Assembly (NCBI GenBank): GCA_963575745.1
Contig: CAUYUJ010006480.1
Location: 319,183 to 383,182, forward strand
Direction: 5' to 3'
DNA from: Prorocentrum cordatum
Lineage: Eukaryota > Sar > Dinophyceae > Prorocentrales > Prorocentraceae
DNA: 64,000 nucleotides
The stretch's first letter is position 1; each line of letters opens with the position of its first letter. The position numbers and the translations under genes are program-made. Shown here in pieces: positions 32,057-42,939 of the stretch. Below the pieces are notes generated by a model. The model was not told where the DNA came from. It did not search any database and saw only the letters and a program-made list of their open reading frames with translations.

Positions 32057-32602
32057 GGGGTAAGCCTTGACTGCCCGCGAGTCTCTTCTTCAGCCCACCC
32101 TACGGGGGCCTCCCATCTGTCTGGGAGCGCTGGTGCTGCGAGGCGGGGAGGTGGAGGAGTCGATGCTTCTGGCGGCCAGCGCCGCAGTCGGAAGGCGGAG
32201 CCTTCCCCTCGCTCGAGCAGCTCACCTGCCGTGGTCGCGGGTGCTGCCCCTGGCGCTCGGGGCGCCAGCCTGCCCCTTTTGGCTGCTGGAGCCCCAAGCG
32301 AAAGAGGCAGCTACCAAGCTGCTGTGCAAGCCGCCGTCGGCGCGAGACGCCTGCACGGACCCCACGGAGGAAGGAGGTGTCGTTGTGTCGTCGGACGTCG
32401 CGAGTGGGCGGAGGAGGAGTTCTGGAGCTGTCTCGCGGCCAGGCCCCCACGGAGTGTGCCGTGCCGTTCTCCCGCCGCCGCCCCAGGCTGGCCACGCAGG
32501 TCACCGCGGGCACCCTTCGCGCGCTGTGCGACCAGCGGGGCGGCTCCTGGCAAGCGGCGGTGCGCCAGCGTGGACTGACGAACTGCGAAGGCTCGGACTG
32601 AT
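32057..32602 (+). other. LINE 3' region, probably untranslated
   Basis: GC-rich sequence between the last recognisable finger and the (TG)n tract. No domain seen. The exact 3' end of the element is not marked by poly(A). Confidence 0.4.
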
Positions 32603-32828
32603 TTGTGTGTGTGTGTGTTGTGTGTGTTGTGTGGTGTGTGTGTTGTGTGTTGTGTGTTGTGTGTTGTGTGTTGTGACTTGTGTGCTGTGTGCTGTGTGTG
32701 CTGTGTGCTGTGTGCTGTGTGTTGTGTGGTGTGTGTTGTGTGTTGTGTGTTGTGTGTTGTGTGTTGTGTGTTGTGTGTTGTGTGTGTTGTGTGTTGTGTG
32801 TTGTGTGAAGTGTGTTGTGTGAAGTGTG

Positions 32829-32867
<39 letters not shown>

Positions 32868-32907
32868 GGTGGGTGGGTGGGTGGTGGGTGGGTGGGGGGG
32901 GGGGGGG
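32603..32907. repeat. (TG)n-type tract
   Basis: TGTGTGT then TTGTGTG units, closing with GGGTGGGTGG and a G-run. Cys/Val frames are artefacts. Confidence 0.95.
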
Positions 32908-33344
32908 GCCTGTCGTTGGCCCCTGCCAGGGCCCTTCAAACCCTGGCAGGGTGACAAAAAGGTCCTCTCCGATGGGCCCCCCCCTCCAATGAGTTTGAGA
33001 CGGAGGGACCTCGCTGGCTTTCTCTCTACTGCGTGCGCAGGAGGAGGAGGAGGCGGAGGAGGAGGAGGCCGAGAAAAGCAGGAAGATAATTACTCGACGC
33101 GGAGATCCCCATATGTGCATCTCATAATGATGGCAAACTTGGGTAGAAACAGTTGTCCTCGTCAATATCCGGGTGTCAGCGAATCCACGTGGAAAACGAA
33201 GCCGAGAGAGACGACGACGACTACGACGACTTTGAATAGTTGCTTCCTCCTTCCGTCCTCCTCCTCCTCCTCCTCCTTGTCCTCCTCCTCTTTCTCCTCC
33301 TTCCCCTATGAACACCAATCAGGAAAATCCATCCGTGAAGACGA
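32908..33344. other. spacer with (GGA)n and (TCC)n
   Basis: GGAGGA at 33040-33070 and TCCTCC at 33255-33300. GGCAGGGGCC...CCCTGGCAGGG short repeats near 32925-32950. No gene seen. Confidence 0.4.
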
Positions 33345-34904
33345 GAACGGGCCTGTGATATCCCCCCTGGCGCCCCCCTTGGAAGTACTGAAACCAGCGC
33401 CTCGCCTGAGACATCCTCGGAAACTGTTCCGAAAGAGAAGGATGTTGGGCACCCAAACAGGCAAACCGCCTGAGACATTCCCCAAATCTGGGAGCGAACG
33501 GGCCTGTGATATACCCCCTGGCGCCCCCCTTGGGAGTACTGAAACCAGCGCCTCGCCTGAGACATCCTCAGGAACTGCTGCGAAAGAGAAAGATGATGGG
33601 CACCCCAACAAGCAAACCGCCTGAGACATCCCCCCAAGCTGGGCGCGAACGGGCCTGTGATATACCCCCTGGCGCCCCCCCTTGGGAGTACTGAAACCAG
33701 CGTCTCGCCTGAGACATGCTCGGAAACTGCTCCGAAAAAGAAAAATGTTGGGCACCCAAACAGGCAAACCGCCTGAGACACCCCCCCAATCTGGGCGCGA
33801 ACGGGCCTTTGATACACCCCCTGGCGCCCCTCCTTGGGAGTACTGAAACCAGCGCCTGGCCTGAGACATCCTCGGAAACTGCTCCGACAGAGAAGGATGT
33901 TGGGCACCCAATCAGGCAAACCGCCAGTGACACCCCCCTAATCTGGAGGGCCTTTGATACACCCCCCGGCGCACCCCCTTGGGAATACCAGCGCCTCGCC
34001 TGAGGCATCCTCGGAAACTGCTTCGACAGAGAAGGATGTTGGGCACCCAAACAGGCAAACCGCCTGAGACACCCCCCCAACCTGGGCGCGAACGGGCCTG
34101 TGATACACCCCCGGGCGCACCCCCCTTAGGAATACCAGCGCCTCGCGTGAGACATCCTCTGAAACTGCTCCGAAAGAGAAGGATGTTGGGCACGGAAACA
34201 GGCAAACCGCCTGAGACATCCCCCCAATCTGGGCGCGAACTGGCCTGTGAGATACCCCCTGGCGCTCCCCCCCGGGAGTACTGAAGCCAGCGCCTCGCGT
34301 GAGACATCCTCTGAAACTGCTCCGAAAGAGAAGGATGTTGGGCACCCAAACACGCAAAGCGCCTGAGACATCCCCCCGATCTGGGCGCGAACTGGCCTGT
34401 GATATACCCCCTGGCGCCCCTCCTTGGGAGTACTGAAACCAGCGCCACGCGTGAGACATCCTCGGAAACTGCTCCGACAGAGAAGGATGTTGGGCACCCA
34501 ATCAGGCAAACCGCCAGTGACACCCCCCTAATCTGGAGGGCCTTTGATACACCCCCCGGCGCACCCCCTTGGGAATACCAGCGCCTCGCCTGAAGCATCC
34601 TCGGAAACTGCTCCGACAGAGAAGGATGTTGGGCACCCAAACAGGCAAACCGCCTGAGACACCCCCCCAACCTGAGCGCGAACGGGCCTGTGATACACCC
34701 CCGGGCGCACCCCCCTTAGGAATACCAGCGCCTCGCGTGAGACATCCTCTGAAACTGCTCCGAAAGAGAAGGATGTTGGGCACGGAAACAGGCAAACCGC
34801 CTGAGACATCCCCCCAATCTGGGCGCGAACGGGCCTGTGATATACCCCCTGGTGCCCCCTTCTTGGGAGTACTGAAACCAGCGCCTCGCCTGAGACATCC
34901 TCAC
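33345..34904. repeat. 152-bp satellite with 590-bp higher-order repeat
   Basis: The landmark ACATCCTCGGAAACTG occurs at 33411, 33562, 33714, 33866, 34005, 34152, 34304, 34456, 34595, 34742 and 34895. Spacing is 151, 152, 152, 139, 147, 152, 152, 139, 147, 153: after 33866 a four-monomer block of 590 bases repeats. The 139- and 147-base variants keep the same deletions in both blocks. Minus frames of 200-250 codons (FRGCLRRGAGFSTP...) arise from it and are not genes. Confidence 0.95.
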
Positions 34905-35098
<194 letters not shown>

Positions 35099-36000
35099 GC
35101 GCGGAAGTACTAGTAGTGTGAATAGGTTTGCATATGAGTGATCTTGAGCATGAGAAACCTGAGCATCAGGAATCTAAGAGCGAGTGCATCTGAGTAACCC
35201 TGTGCGGGCGAGGGGATAATAAAGTTCGGGGTTCTGGCGGGGATGATAAAGGATTTTCCCGGGGAAGGTAAGTTATGATGGTGATGGTGATGGTGATGAT
35301 GATGATGATGATGATGACGACGATGATCATGATGATGTTGATCCTGGGCGCTTGGGCAAACTGAACTGGTGAGAACCCCACAGCCCTGCCACACGCTCGT
35401 GATTGCGGACGCTGGTGTGGTGAGACCACCATGGCCATGTTCAGTGTGTTTGATGCTGTTGCTAGTCAACATGAGATGACAGCAACTTCGATTCGCAGCT
35501 TCCCTGGTGGATTATATAGTTCGGCCTCCGCGCCGACCTCCACAGTTAACTCCTGTTGAACGGGGAGTCAAGAATAGAGGGGGGAAAGGGGGGGATACTT
35601 TCTTATCGCCCGCACGGGGTTACGAGGGAGTCTGAAAATGAGTGAGCCCACATGTGAGTGAGTCAGAGAATGACGACCTGAGGGTGGGAGGTGTGAGTAT
35701 GAGGTGTCCCGCGCGGTCTAAGCAATAACAAGAACCCAATCCGTAGGATATGGGGGGAAACACCACGGGCCGAACGATGCCGAACTCCCACTTAGAACGT
35801 ATCAGCCTGGACGGCCCAGCTAGAGCAGCACACGAAGGTCAGACGGGAAACCATACGCGGGAGGGGCATGCGCGAGACCGCACGGGTGAGTACGCGGGGG
35901 ATCACACGGGAGAGCATGCGGCAGAGCGAGCGCGGGAGACCGCGCGGGAGACCGCAGGCCGCCGCCTCCGGACCCAGAGAGGCCCACGGGCTGCGAAGGC
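35099..36000. other. unassigned sequence with (GAT)n and a 12-bp minisatellite
   Basis: (GAT)n at 35275-35340. From 35850 to 35960, a GGGAGACCGCGC / GCGGGAGAGCAT unit repeats. The 293-codon plus frame from 35750 contains that repeat and runs into MITE sequence, so it is not taken as a gene. Confidence 0.4.
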
Positions 36001-36103
36001 CCGCGAGGATCTCATGGATCGGCGTGCGGCGCGCGCCCGCGGCGGCACCGGAGGCGCCGCCAGGGAGAGGGCCCAGCGCCGACCGACCCAAGGAATCCGC
36101 GCG
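36001..36103. repeat. inverted-repeat element, family 1, third copy
   Basis: Left CCGCGAGGATCTCATGGATC, right CCAGCGCCGACC then CCCAAGGAATCCGCGCGG, matching the arms of 24437-24560. The central palindrome has decayed to GCGGCGCGCGCCCGC. Confidence 0.7.
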
Positions 36104-36610
36104 GATTGGGCGTGGCCTAATGGGGGGGTCACAAATGGGGGGGTCAGAAAAGGTCCCCTTTCGTGCCCCTTTCGGGCCCCTCCAGAGCCCCAGGGGGTTC
36201 GTTTAGGTACCATTTGGGTACCTTTTCGGACCACACTCGCCGCCCCCCCATTTACGATCCCCCCATTACGCAGCGCCCAAGCGGACCCAGAGAGACTACT
36301 CCGGGTTGTTCAGGAAGCGCTCCCAGCGCTTCCCCCCGCCGCTGCCCCCGAAGTGGTCTGCCTCGACTCCAGAATGAGAAACTTGGAGATGCCGAGCCTC
36401 GCCAAGAGCTTTGCCGGTACCCTCTCCTTCCCCCCCCATGCCACCCCGCCCGACGGCCCGTTCCACGGCCACTGCAACCACCCCCTCGAGCGATCCACCC
36501 CCCAGGCCCCGCGGAGGACAGCCCACTCCCACACCCCCACTCGATCCACTACCCCACGCTTCTGGAACAGCTCGGAGTATGCTCATGTAGATATATCTTG
36601 CTCTTCCAGA
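36104..36610. other. unassigned sequence
   Basis: No gene or repeat recognised. A short imperfect repeat GGGGGGGTCACAAATGGGGG / GGGGGGTCAGAAAAG lies near 36121. Confidence 0.3.
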
Positions 36611-36803
36611 GGTCTCCCAAATTCGGTCTGAGTCGATTGGGTCGGAGGATCGCGCCGCATCGCCGATGCATCGGCAACGTTGGCGGTGCAAAGGCGCCAT
36701 CGGCGTGCAGAAAATCGGGCTCCGTATCGAGCTGCATCGCCGATGCATCGGCGATGCGGCGCGATTCTCCGACCCCATGCACTCTGACCCCATCTGGGAG
36801 GCC
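36611..36803. repeat. inverted-repeat (MITE-like) element, family 2, best copy
   Basis: Inner arms are 35 bases with one mismatch: GTCGGAGGATCGCGCCGCAT plus CGCCGATGCATCGGC (36641-36675), complementary to 36738-36773. The symmetry extends outward to GGTCTCCCA (left) and TGGGAGGCC (right). The core holds GGCGTGCAGAAAATCGGGCT. Non-coding. Confidence 0.88.
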
Positions 36804-36835
36804 CAGACACTCGAAACAAACACCAGACCCCCAAC

Positions 36836-36990
36836 CCTCCCCGGACGGAGCCCTGCGGTTGGTTTTCGGGTCGTATCTCTGCTCTCCGGCGGCCTTCAGG
36901 GTCGATCTGGGCACCCCCAGAACGCTCTCGGCGAGGTGCAGCTGTTGGAAACCACCCCGAGGCGGGAAAACCCTGAGAAACCTGCAGAGT
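36836..36990. repeat. dispersed repeat, GGCGAGG-CAGCTGTTGG family, copy 1
   Basis: GCGGTTGGTTTTCGGGTCGT, CGGCGGCCTTCAGGGTCGA, then CTCTCGGCGAGGTGCAGCTG TTGG, ACCACCCCGAGGCGGGAAAA. The same order occurs at 58708-58830, and part of it at 58930-58990. Confidence 0.7.
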
Positions 36991-37120
36991 CTGAGCATAT
37001 CCCCCCTGAACTATCGCCGCCTCTGAACATGGACCCCCCGCCCCCCCTGACGGGGCCAACAGGACGTCAGAAACCGCTCCGTCGATACCCCGCTTCTTGC
37101 GAGGCGGGGTTCTATCCATA

Positions 37121-37254
37121 ACCACCGCCTGGGGGATCGGCTTCGGGGACGTCGGCAGGCGGTCGGTAGGCACACAGTTGCCCCCCAGAGGGCAAGAATA
37201 TGTCCAGATCCACCGCCTGCCGAGGTCCCCGAAGATCGATACCCCAGGCGGTGG
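37121..37254. repeat. inverted-repeat element, GGCGGTGG termini
   Basis: Left arm ACCACCGCCTGGGGGATCGG then CTTCGGGGACGTCGGCAGGCGG. The right arm is its complement with about four mismatches (37211-37254). Arm length is about 43 bases and the centre about 47. Seen once in the window. Confidence 0.8.
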
Positions 37255-37425
37255 TGTGGACAATCGGATGCTGGTAGAAGTGCCCTTGGCCCAAGGTACC
37301 CCTAGCTGCTCGCTCCATTTTGGAGCCCCGTGGGGCCCTCTGGGCCTCGTGAGGGTTGCGCTGGAGGCCGTCTGGGCCACCCCGAGAATCCTGGGGGCAC
37401 CCTGGGCCAGGGGCACCTCTATAGA

Positions 37426-37621
37426 GGCCTCCTGGATGGGGTCCGAAAGGATGGGGCCGGAGGATCGCGCCGCGTCGGCGGTGCACTGGCGACGCTGGTG
37501 ATGCAGTGGCGACGTCGACGTGAAGCAAAAACGGGCTCCACACCGAGCCGCATCGGCGAGGCATCGGCGAGGCGAAGCGCGACCCTCCGACCCCGCCTGC
37601 TCCGACCCCACCCGGGAGGCC
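37426..37621. repeat. inverted-repeat element, family 2, second copy
   Basis: GGCCTCCTGGATGGGG and GGCCGGAGGATCGCGCCGCG on the left, CGCGACCCTCCGACCCCG and CCCGGGAGGCC on the right, with AACGGGCTCCACACCGAGCC in the core. More diverged than 36611-36803. Confidence 0.8.
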
Positions 37622-37660
37622 CAGCCTCCGCAAGCAGCGCCCGAGACGCGCCCCCGCTAG

Positions 37661-37823
37661 GAGGGCACCACCTATACGCCAACACCGATCCTGGCCAGGA
37701 TCACCCTGGGCCCAGGATCGGTGTACACGCCCTCCTGCCCCTGCGCAGGAAGGCATATACACCGATCCTGGGCCCAGGGTGATCCTGGGCCAGGATCGGT
37801 GTTGGTGTATAGCTGGTGCCCTC
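37661..37823. repeat. inverted-repeat element, ACCGATCCTGG arms
   Basis: Left GAGGGCACCACCTATACGCC, AACACCGATCCTGGCCAGGA, TCACCCTGGGCCCAGGATCG. The right half is the complement with few changes, ending AGCTGGTGCCCTC. Arms of about 70 bases nearly fill the element. Each arm also contains smaller palindromes (CCTGGGCCCAGG). Confidence 0.85.
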
Positions 37824-38739
37824 CGACCCGCCCCGCACCTTCTGGGCGCCGAGCGGCGGCCCGCCCCCGGCGCAGCGCCCCGCCGCGGCCCGTCCGCTCC
37901 GCGGCTGCCGCGCAGGAGCGGCCCCCGGGACACGGAGCGGCCTCCGAGCATGCGCGGCCTGCCGACCGCCGCGCGCGGTGCGGCCGGCAGGCCACGGGGC
38001 CCCCCCCGGGGGCCACGGGCGGATCACGGCGGGAGCGCCGCTGCCCCGACGCGCAGGACGCAGCACGCGGCGTGTTTTGGCCCGGGGCTCAGCACGTGGG
38101 CGGGAAAGTCGTGGGTCGGGCGCGATGCGTTCCAAGACGGGCGTGCCGGGGCAGCTGAGGTCATGAGCAGATCGCGCACGACGGGAGGTTGTTCGTTAGT
38201 TTCGGCCTCTGGGGGTCCCTACCGGGCCTCGGGCCCGTCAAAAGACGGCTCAGGATGAGAAGCCGGTCCACAGGGGAATGGGTCGAGACCTCTGGGGGTG
38301 GACGTCATGAAACAAATCATGACGTCGGGGGTCTGGGAAGCGGCCCGCGCGCTCGGGCCTTCGGGCTCCGAGGCGGCCGATGTCGGTTCGGTCTCGGCTC
38401 TTCGGGGGGCACGCGGGAACAGCATGCTGTTTCTGTGTGGCTCTCCTGGGGGGCACATGGAAAGGCGCCGGCCCTGTCGGCGTGTGTGAGGGGGGGGTTC
38501 TGGGTTCGTCGTCCCCGGGTGCCCCTAAGAGACGATCTTTCACTCGATTTGCTCGTCCATTCCCAGAGACTTTCCCGAGACCCTCTTTGGCGCGCCAAGC
38601 TCGTCAACTCGAGGTATATCGAGCCACGTCGCAGTCGAAATCGGAATTCAATAGAAGGGGATCCCCTTCCCTTTGATCCCTTCCCCGCGGTCCCAGGGTG
38701 GGTCCAGGGGGGTCCCGGGTCAGAATACGGTCTCGTGGC
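37824..38739. other. unassigned GC-rich sequence
   Basis: Overlapping frames of 100-250 codons on both strands. No motif recognised. GC is especially high at 37830-38060. Confidence 0.3.
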
Positions 38740-41000
38740 GCCCCTCCGGCAAACCGAATCCAAGATACTCCAAGAGGGGCCCAAGAGGGCCCAGTCGGCG
38801 AAAGATTGCTCCAAGACGCCCAAGATGGCCTCCAGACAGCCCAAGACGCCTCCAAGACGCCGCAAGCCCAAGAGGCCTCCTAGAGCACTCCCAAGAGGGC
38901 CCCAAGAGGCAACATGTATTGAGTTTCTGTGGTTTTTGTAAAGATGATCGCGTTTCTGCCTTTTCGCTCCAAGGCGGCCCAAGACGCCCCAAAGATCGCC
39001 CCAAGACGGCATACGAGGCCGTCAAGAGGGCGCCGAGACGGCTCCGAGACGGCCCAAGAGGCCTCCAAGACGGCCCAAGACAACCCCGAGACCGTCCAAA
39101 GAGGGGCCAGAGGGCGAACACGAACCAACATTTCGAGCTCACCGCCCCAACAGGCTTCCAAGAGTGCCCCAAGTGGCTCCCATGAGGGCCCCTAAGAGGG
39201 CACTAGAGGCCCCCAAGAAGCTCCCAGAAAGCCCCAAGACGCTCCCAAGAGGCTCCCAAGCGGCCTCCAAACTGCCTGCAGAGGCCCCCGACAGCCCTCC
39301 GAGGAGATCCCAAGAAGAATCCGTGAGGATTCTGACCCACTACCCAGGCACGGTGGCGGGATGGGTCGCAGGCCACTAGATCCGCCGCCCCCTGCTTGCA
39401 GGGGTGCACGGCGTGCTGGATGAGCTGTCAGGTTTTGGTTTTGGTTCTTTTTCCAAAAGAACTCCCCAGTGGGCTCCGGCAGAACCCGCCGGCCACCCGG
39501 AAAATCCCCAAACGTGCTCAACGACCGCAAAAAATCCTCCAAAAAACGGCCGTTTCGCTCGGGACATCCTCAAAAAATCGCGAAGATGGCCCAAGATGGC
39601 CTCCAAGTCCGCCCGAGATGGTCCAAGACGGCCTCCAAAACGGCCCAAGAGAGTCCAAGACGGCCCAAGACGGCCCAAGAGGCCCCCCAGAGGCCTCCCA
39701 GACGGCCCAAGAGGCCTCCAAGAGGTCCTCCAGGAGAGTCCGAAGAGGCCAAAATCATTGATTTTTCCTTGGTTTTTGAAGGATTCTGGCATTTGCGCCT
39801 TTTCGGCTCTCCGACGGCTCGAGACGGCCCAAGAAGCCCCCAAGATCGCCCAAGAGGCCCCCAAGAGAGCCCCATGATGGCCCAAGTGGCCTCCAAGATG
39901 GCCCCTAGAGGGCCCCAAGAGGGCCCAAGAGGCCTCCAACACGCCCAAGATGGCCTCCCAGACGCCCAAGATGGCCTCCAAGACGGCCCTGGAGCGCCCC
40001 AAGAGGGTCCCCCGTTGGCCCAGAAAGGCCCCCAAAACGGCTCCCGACGGCGTCAGACGTGCCAGGAACCCACCAAGATGGCCGAAGTTGGCTCGAAGCT
40101 GGCCCAAAAGAGGCCCCCAAGAGGGCCTCCAGGAAGGCCAAAAGATGCCAAAATCACTGATTTTTCAAAGGTTTTTGATGGATTTGGGCATTTCCCTTTT
40201 TTCGGCCTTCCGACGGCCCGAGACGGCCCAAGAGCCCCCAAAGATCGCCGAAAGATCGCCCAAGAGGCCTCCAAGACGGCGACGATGACCATCAAGACGC
40301 CCACGTGTTCCCCGAAGGCTTTCCAAACCGATTCGGGGAACACATGGTCCGATGGCTTGGCAGGTCTGGCCTCAACGTTCGGCCACATAGGCGCTTCCAC
40401 AAAGGCAGGGGGCGGCGGTGATTCGCCGTAGGCGTCTTCGATCCGCCGCCCCCTGTGGTCTTGCCAGAAGGGTGCCTGGCGTGCTCAATCCTAAGGCTTG
40501 GTTTTGATTCTTTCCAACAGAACTCCCCGTGGGGCTTCGGCCCAGCGCGCCGGCCACCCGAAAGGACCGCAGACAACCTCAACGTCCACAAGCAATTCTC
40601 CAAGACGGCGCAGGATGGCCCCAAGAGACCCCAGCATGGCCCCAAGATGCACCCAAGACAGGCCAAGATGGTCTCAATACTGCTCAAGAGGCTCCCAAGG
40701 AGGTCTTCCAGGAGGGCCCAGAGAGGCCCAAATCATCCATTTGACTGAGGTTCTAGAATCTAGAAAGATTTTGCCCAAGATGACCCAATGACGTCCTGAG
40801 AAGCCTCCAAGACGGGTCCAAGAGGGCCCCAAGACGGCCCAAAGTCGGTCCAGAGAGGCCCCCAAGACGGCCTCAGACGGCGTCAGACGGGCAAAACGCC
40901 CTAAGGCGGCCAAAGAGGCCCCCCAAAAGAACCCGAAGGCCCCCGAGAGGCCCAAGGCGGCTTCCAAGAGGCATCCGAGAGGCCCACAAAAAGCTCCCGC
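38740..41000. repeat. degenerate CCAAGA/GGCC minisatellite with longer modules
   Basis: CCCAAGAGGCC, CCAAGACGGCCTCC and CCAAGATGG words with a loose 12-15-base period. Longer modules are repeated inside: TGATTTTTC-TTGGTTTTTG with CTTTTCGGCTCTCCGACGGC near 39757, 40153 and, diverged, 38920; and a TTGGTTTT-TTCTTTCCA-AGAACTCCCC block with CGCCGGCCACCCGAAAG near 39430 and 40495. Minus frames of up to 243 codons (SWAVLGASW repeats) are repeat-derived. Confidence 0.75.
40301..40440. repeat. GTGTTCCCCGAA hairpin repeat, copy 1
   Basis: CACGTGTTCCCCGAA and TTCGGGGAACACATG form a 15-base stem with one mismatch. Downstream are GGCTTGGCAG, CAACGTTCGGCCACAT and ATTCGCCGTAGGCGTCTTCG, shared with the later copies. 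Confidence 0.75.
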
Positions 41001-41009
41001 ACGGCCTTA

Positions 41010-41215
41010 AGAGTCCTCCTCCTCCTCCTCCTCCTCCTCCTCCTCCTTTTCCTCCTCCTCCTCCTGCTCCTCCTCAGCCTCCTCCGCCTCCTTTTCCTCC
41101 TCCTCCTCATCATTCTCCTCTTTTTCTTCCTCCTCCTCCTCCTCCTCCTCCTCCTCCTCCTCCTCCTCCTTATCATCATCCTCCTCCTTCTCCTTCTCCT
41201 CCTTCTCTCTATGTG
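41010..41215. repeat. (CTC)n pyrimidine tract
   Basis: CTCCTC with TTC and CAT variants. Confidence 0.92.
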
Positions 41216-41246
41216 TCCTCCCTCTTCTCCGCTTCTTCTTTCGCCC

Positions 41247-41365
41247 CCGCGTGTTCCCCGAAGGGGTTCCACAACGGCTGGGGGAACACATGGCCGAATA
41301 GCTTGGCAGATCTCTGGACTAGCTCTGGCCACAACGTTCGGCCACATGGGTGAGTCCAAAAGGCA
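41247..41365. repeat. GTGTTCCCCGAA hairpin repeat, copy 2
   Basis: CGCGTGTTCCCCGAAGGGGTT, CAACGGCTGGGGGAACACATGG then GAATAGCTTGGCAGA and AACGTTCGGCCACATGGG, followed by a (CTC)n run at 41408-41450. Confidence 0.72.
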
Positions 41366-41482
41366 TGTGGGCGAGAGGACCACAAGAAACTCCCAAAAGG
41401 CCCCAACCTCCTCCTCCTCCTCCTCCTCCTCCTCCTCATCCTCCTCTCTATTTGTCCTCCCTCTCCTCCGCGTCTTCTTTCT

Positions 41483-41635
41483 CCCCCGCGTGTTCCCCGA
41501 ACGGTTTCCACAACGGCTGGGGGAACACATGGTCGGATAGCTTGGCAGAGCTGTGGCCACAACGTTCGGCCACATGGGCGATTCCAAAAGGCAGGGGGCG
41601 TCGGAGATTCGCAGTAGGCGTCTTCGATGATCCAA
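41483..41635. repeat. GTGTTCCCCGAA hairpin repeat, copy 3
   Basis: Closest to copy 2 in the front half and to copy 1 in the tail (CAGGGGGCGTCGGAGATTCG, GTAGGCGTCTTCGATGATCC). A fourth partial copy is at 42410-42460 (GAGAGCACATGGGCAGATAG CTTGG). Confidence 0.72.
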
Positions 41636-42199
41636 GAGGGGCCTGAAATCGCCCGTGCGCCCTGAGAGAGCACCCAGAGGGCCCCCCCCCCATAGAATTC
41701 CAAGCAAGCCCTCAGCAGCATCATGTCAGGAACCTAGGGTATGACACTGTTGCGGGCTGTTTCGGGCGCCTTCATGGGGCCCTCTGAAGCCTTTTAGAGC
41801 GTCTCAGTGCCCTTTGGGTCATTTTGGGTCCCCTCTTCAAGCCTCTTGTGACTCTCAGAGAGCCTGGAGAGAGCTCCAGGAAGCCTCCAAAGAGCCTCGA
41901 GAGAGCTCCAAGAGGATTTCCAGAAGGTCCCCAACAGTATCATACCAAGACACGGTGGCGGAATGGGCTGTGGGCCATAAGATAATCCAAGACGGGCCTG
42001 AAATCGCCCGCAAGCCCCAAGAGAACCCCGAGGGCCCCCAGAATTCTCCAAGAGACGACCAGGCTCCCCTCCCATATGTTCAGGATGGCGCTGCATTGCC
42101 GTCAAGACACCTCCAAGACGTCCCAGATGGCGGCAAGAGTCCGCCATAAAGCCTGAGGGGGCTTCCAGAGCCCCGAAAAAGTTCCCAAGAGGTCTCTTC
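41636..42199. other. unassigned sequence
   Basis: Mixed CAAGA-type and GAGAGCTCCAAGAGG repeats. No gene recognised. Confidence 0.35.
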
Positions 42200-42410
42200 C
42201 TCCTCCTCCGCCTCCTCCTCCTCATTGCTGTCCTCCGCGTTCTCCTCCTCCTCCTCCTCCTCCTCCTCCTCCTCCTCCTGCTCCTCCTGCTCCTCCTCCT
42301 CCTGCTCCTCCCCCTCGTCCTTCTCCTCTTCCTCCTCCTCCTCCTCCTCCTCCTCCTTTTCCTCCTCCGCCTCCTCCTCCTCCCTCTCCTGACTCCTCCC
42401 TCTTCCTCCT
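42200..42410. repeat. (CTC)n pyrimidine tract
   Basis: CTCCTC with CTG and CCG variants. Arg/Gly frames on minus are artefacts. Confidence 0.92.
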
Positions 42411-42460
42411 CCACCGGCTGCGAGAGCACATGGGCAGATAGCTTGGCCAAGCTGTACTCC

Positions 42461-42727
42461 TCATCAGACGCTTCTAGGGAACCTCATGGGGCTTCAGGGG
42501 AACTCTTCGGGGCGTGTGGTCCCAACCTTCCCGCTGTCACCTTCATTATGGGGGTCTTCTTCCAGATTCGGCGGCACCGCCCGTCAGGCCTTCGCAATCA
42601 TAGCAATCAAAAACGTTGTTACTTCTGTGTGGCTCCTCGTCTTTTCGAGGATTTGCAGATGGGTCATCAGTCGCATTCGCATTTTGCCCCTGTGGGGGAC
42701 AAACGATCCCATAAACACGAAAAGTCG
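42461..42727. other. unassigned sequence
   Basis: Unique-looking, no motif recognised. Confidence 0.3.
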
Positions 42728-42852
42728 GAGCTCCGCGTGGATTTCTTGGATCAGCGCTGAAGCCCCCTGGCGGCGCCTCCAGCGCCGCCCCTGGCGCGCT
42801 CCGCGCGCCAAGGAGGGGGGTCCAGCGCCGATCCGAGAAATCGGCGCGGACC
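42728..42852. repeat. inverted-repeat element, family 1, reverse orientation
   Basis: Reads as the reverse complement of the copy at 24437-24560: GCGTGGATTTCTTGGATC, then GGCGCCTCCAGCGCCGCCCC, the palindrome TGGCGCGC-TCC-GCGCGCCA, then CCAGCGCCGATCCGAGAAAT. The core orientation shows that the element can sit either way round. Confidence 0.82.
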
Positions 42853-42939
42853 TGCAAGTTTTAAATGTATGTCATTGTTTGTTCTCCGAGTTCTGGATTC
42901 CAACTTCGGTTTGGATCTCCTCGCGCATGCCTCGGCTCG

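Larger units (their letters stand above)
26784..32602 (+). mobile_element. near-complete, inactive LINE (non-LTR retrotransposon), type A
   Basis: About 5.8 kb. Order of parts: spliced leader, short 5' leader, zinc-finger/Ala-Gln-rich ORF, AP-type endonuclease, reverse transcriptase, zinc knuckle, RNase H, C-terminal zinc finger. The element would copy its own mRNA by target-primed reverse transcription in the nucleus. It is dead: a nonsense codon in the first ORF, several frameshifts in endonuclease, RT and RNase H, and a deletion in the RT palm. It starts at base 1 of the spliced leader, next to a (GGA)n tract, and ends at or near the (TG)n tract that begins near 32603. No poly(A) tail or target-site duplication could be made out. 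A second copy of the same type is on the minus strand at 47445-54999. Confidence 0.9.

Noticed and set aside
33345-34904. Proteins of 200-250 residues with repeats such as FRGCLRRGAGFSTP on minus
   Set aside because: They follow the 152-bp satellite and change phase with its length variants.
35750-36631. A 293-codon gene starting MGGNTTGRTMPNSHLERISL
   Set aside because: Passes through a 12-bp minisatellite and a hairpin element and has no recognisable domain.
38740-40107. Leu/Gly/Trp-rich proteins on the minus strand (SWAVLGASW repeats)
   Set aside because: Direct translation of the degenerate CCAAGA minisatellite.
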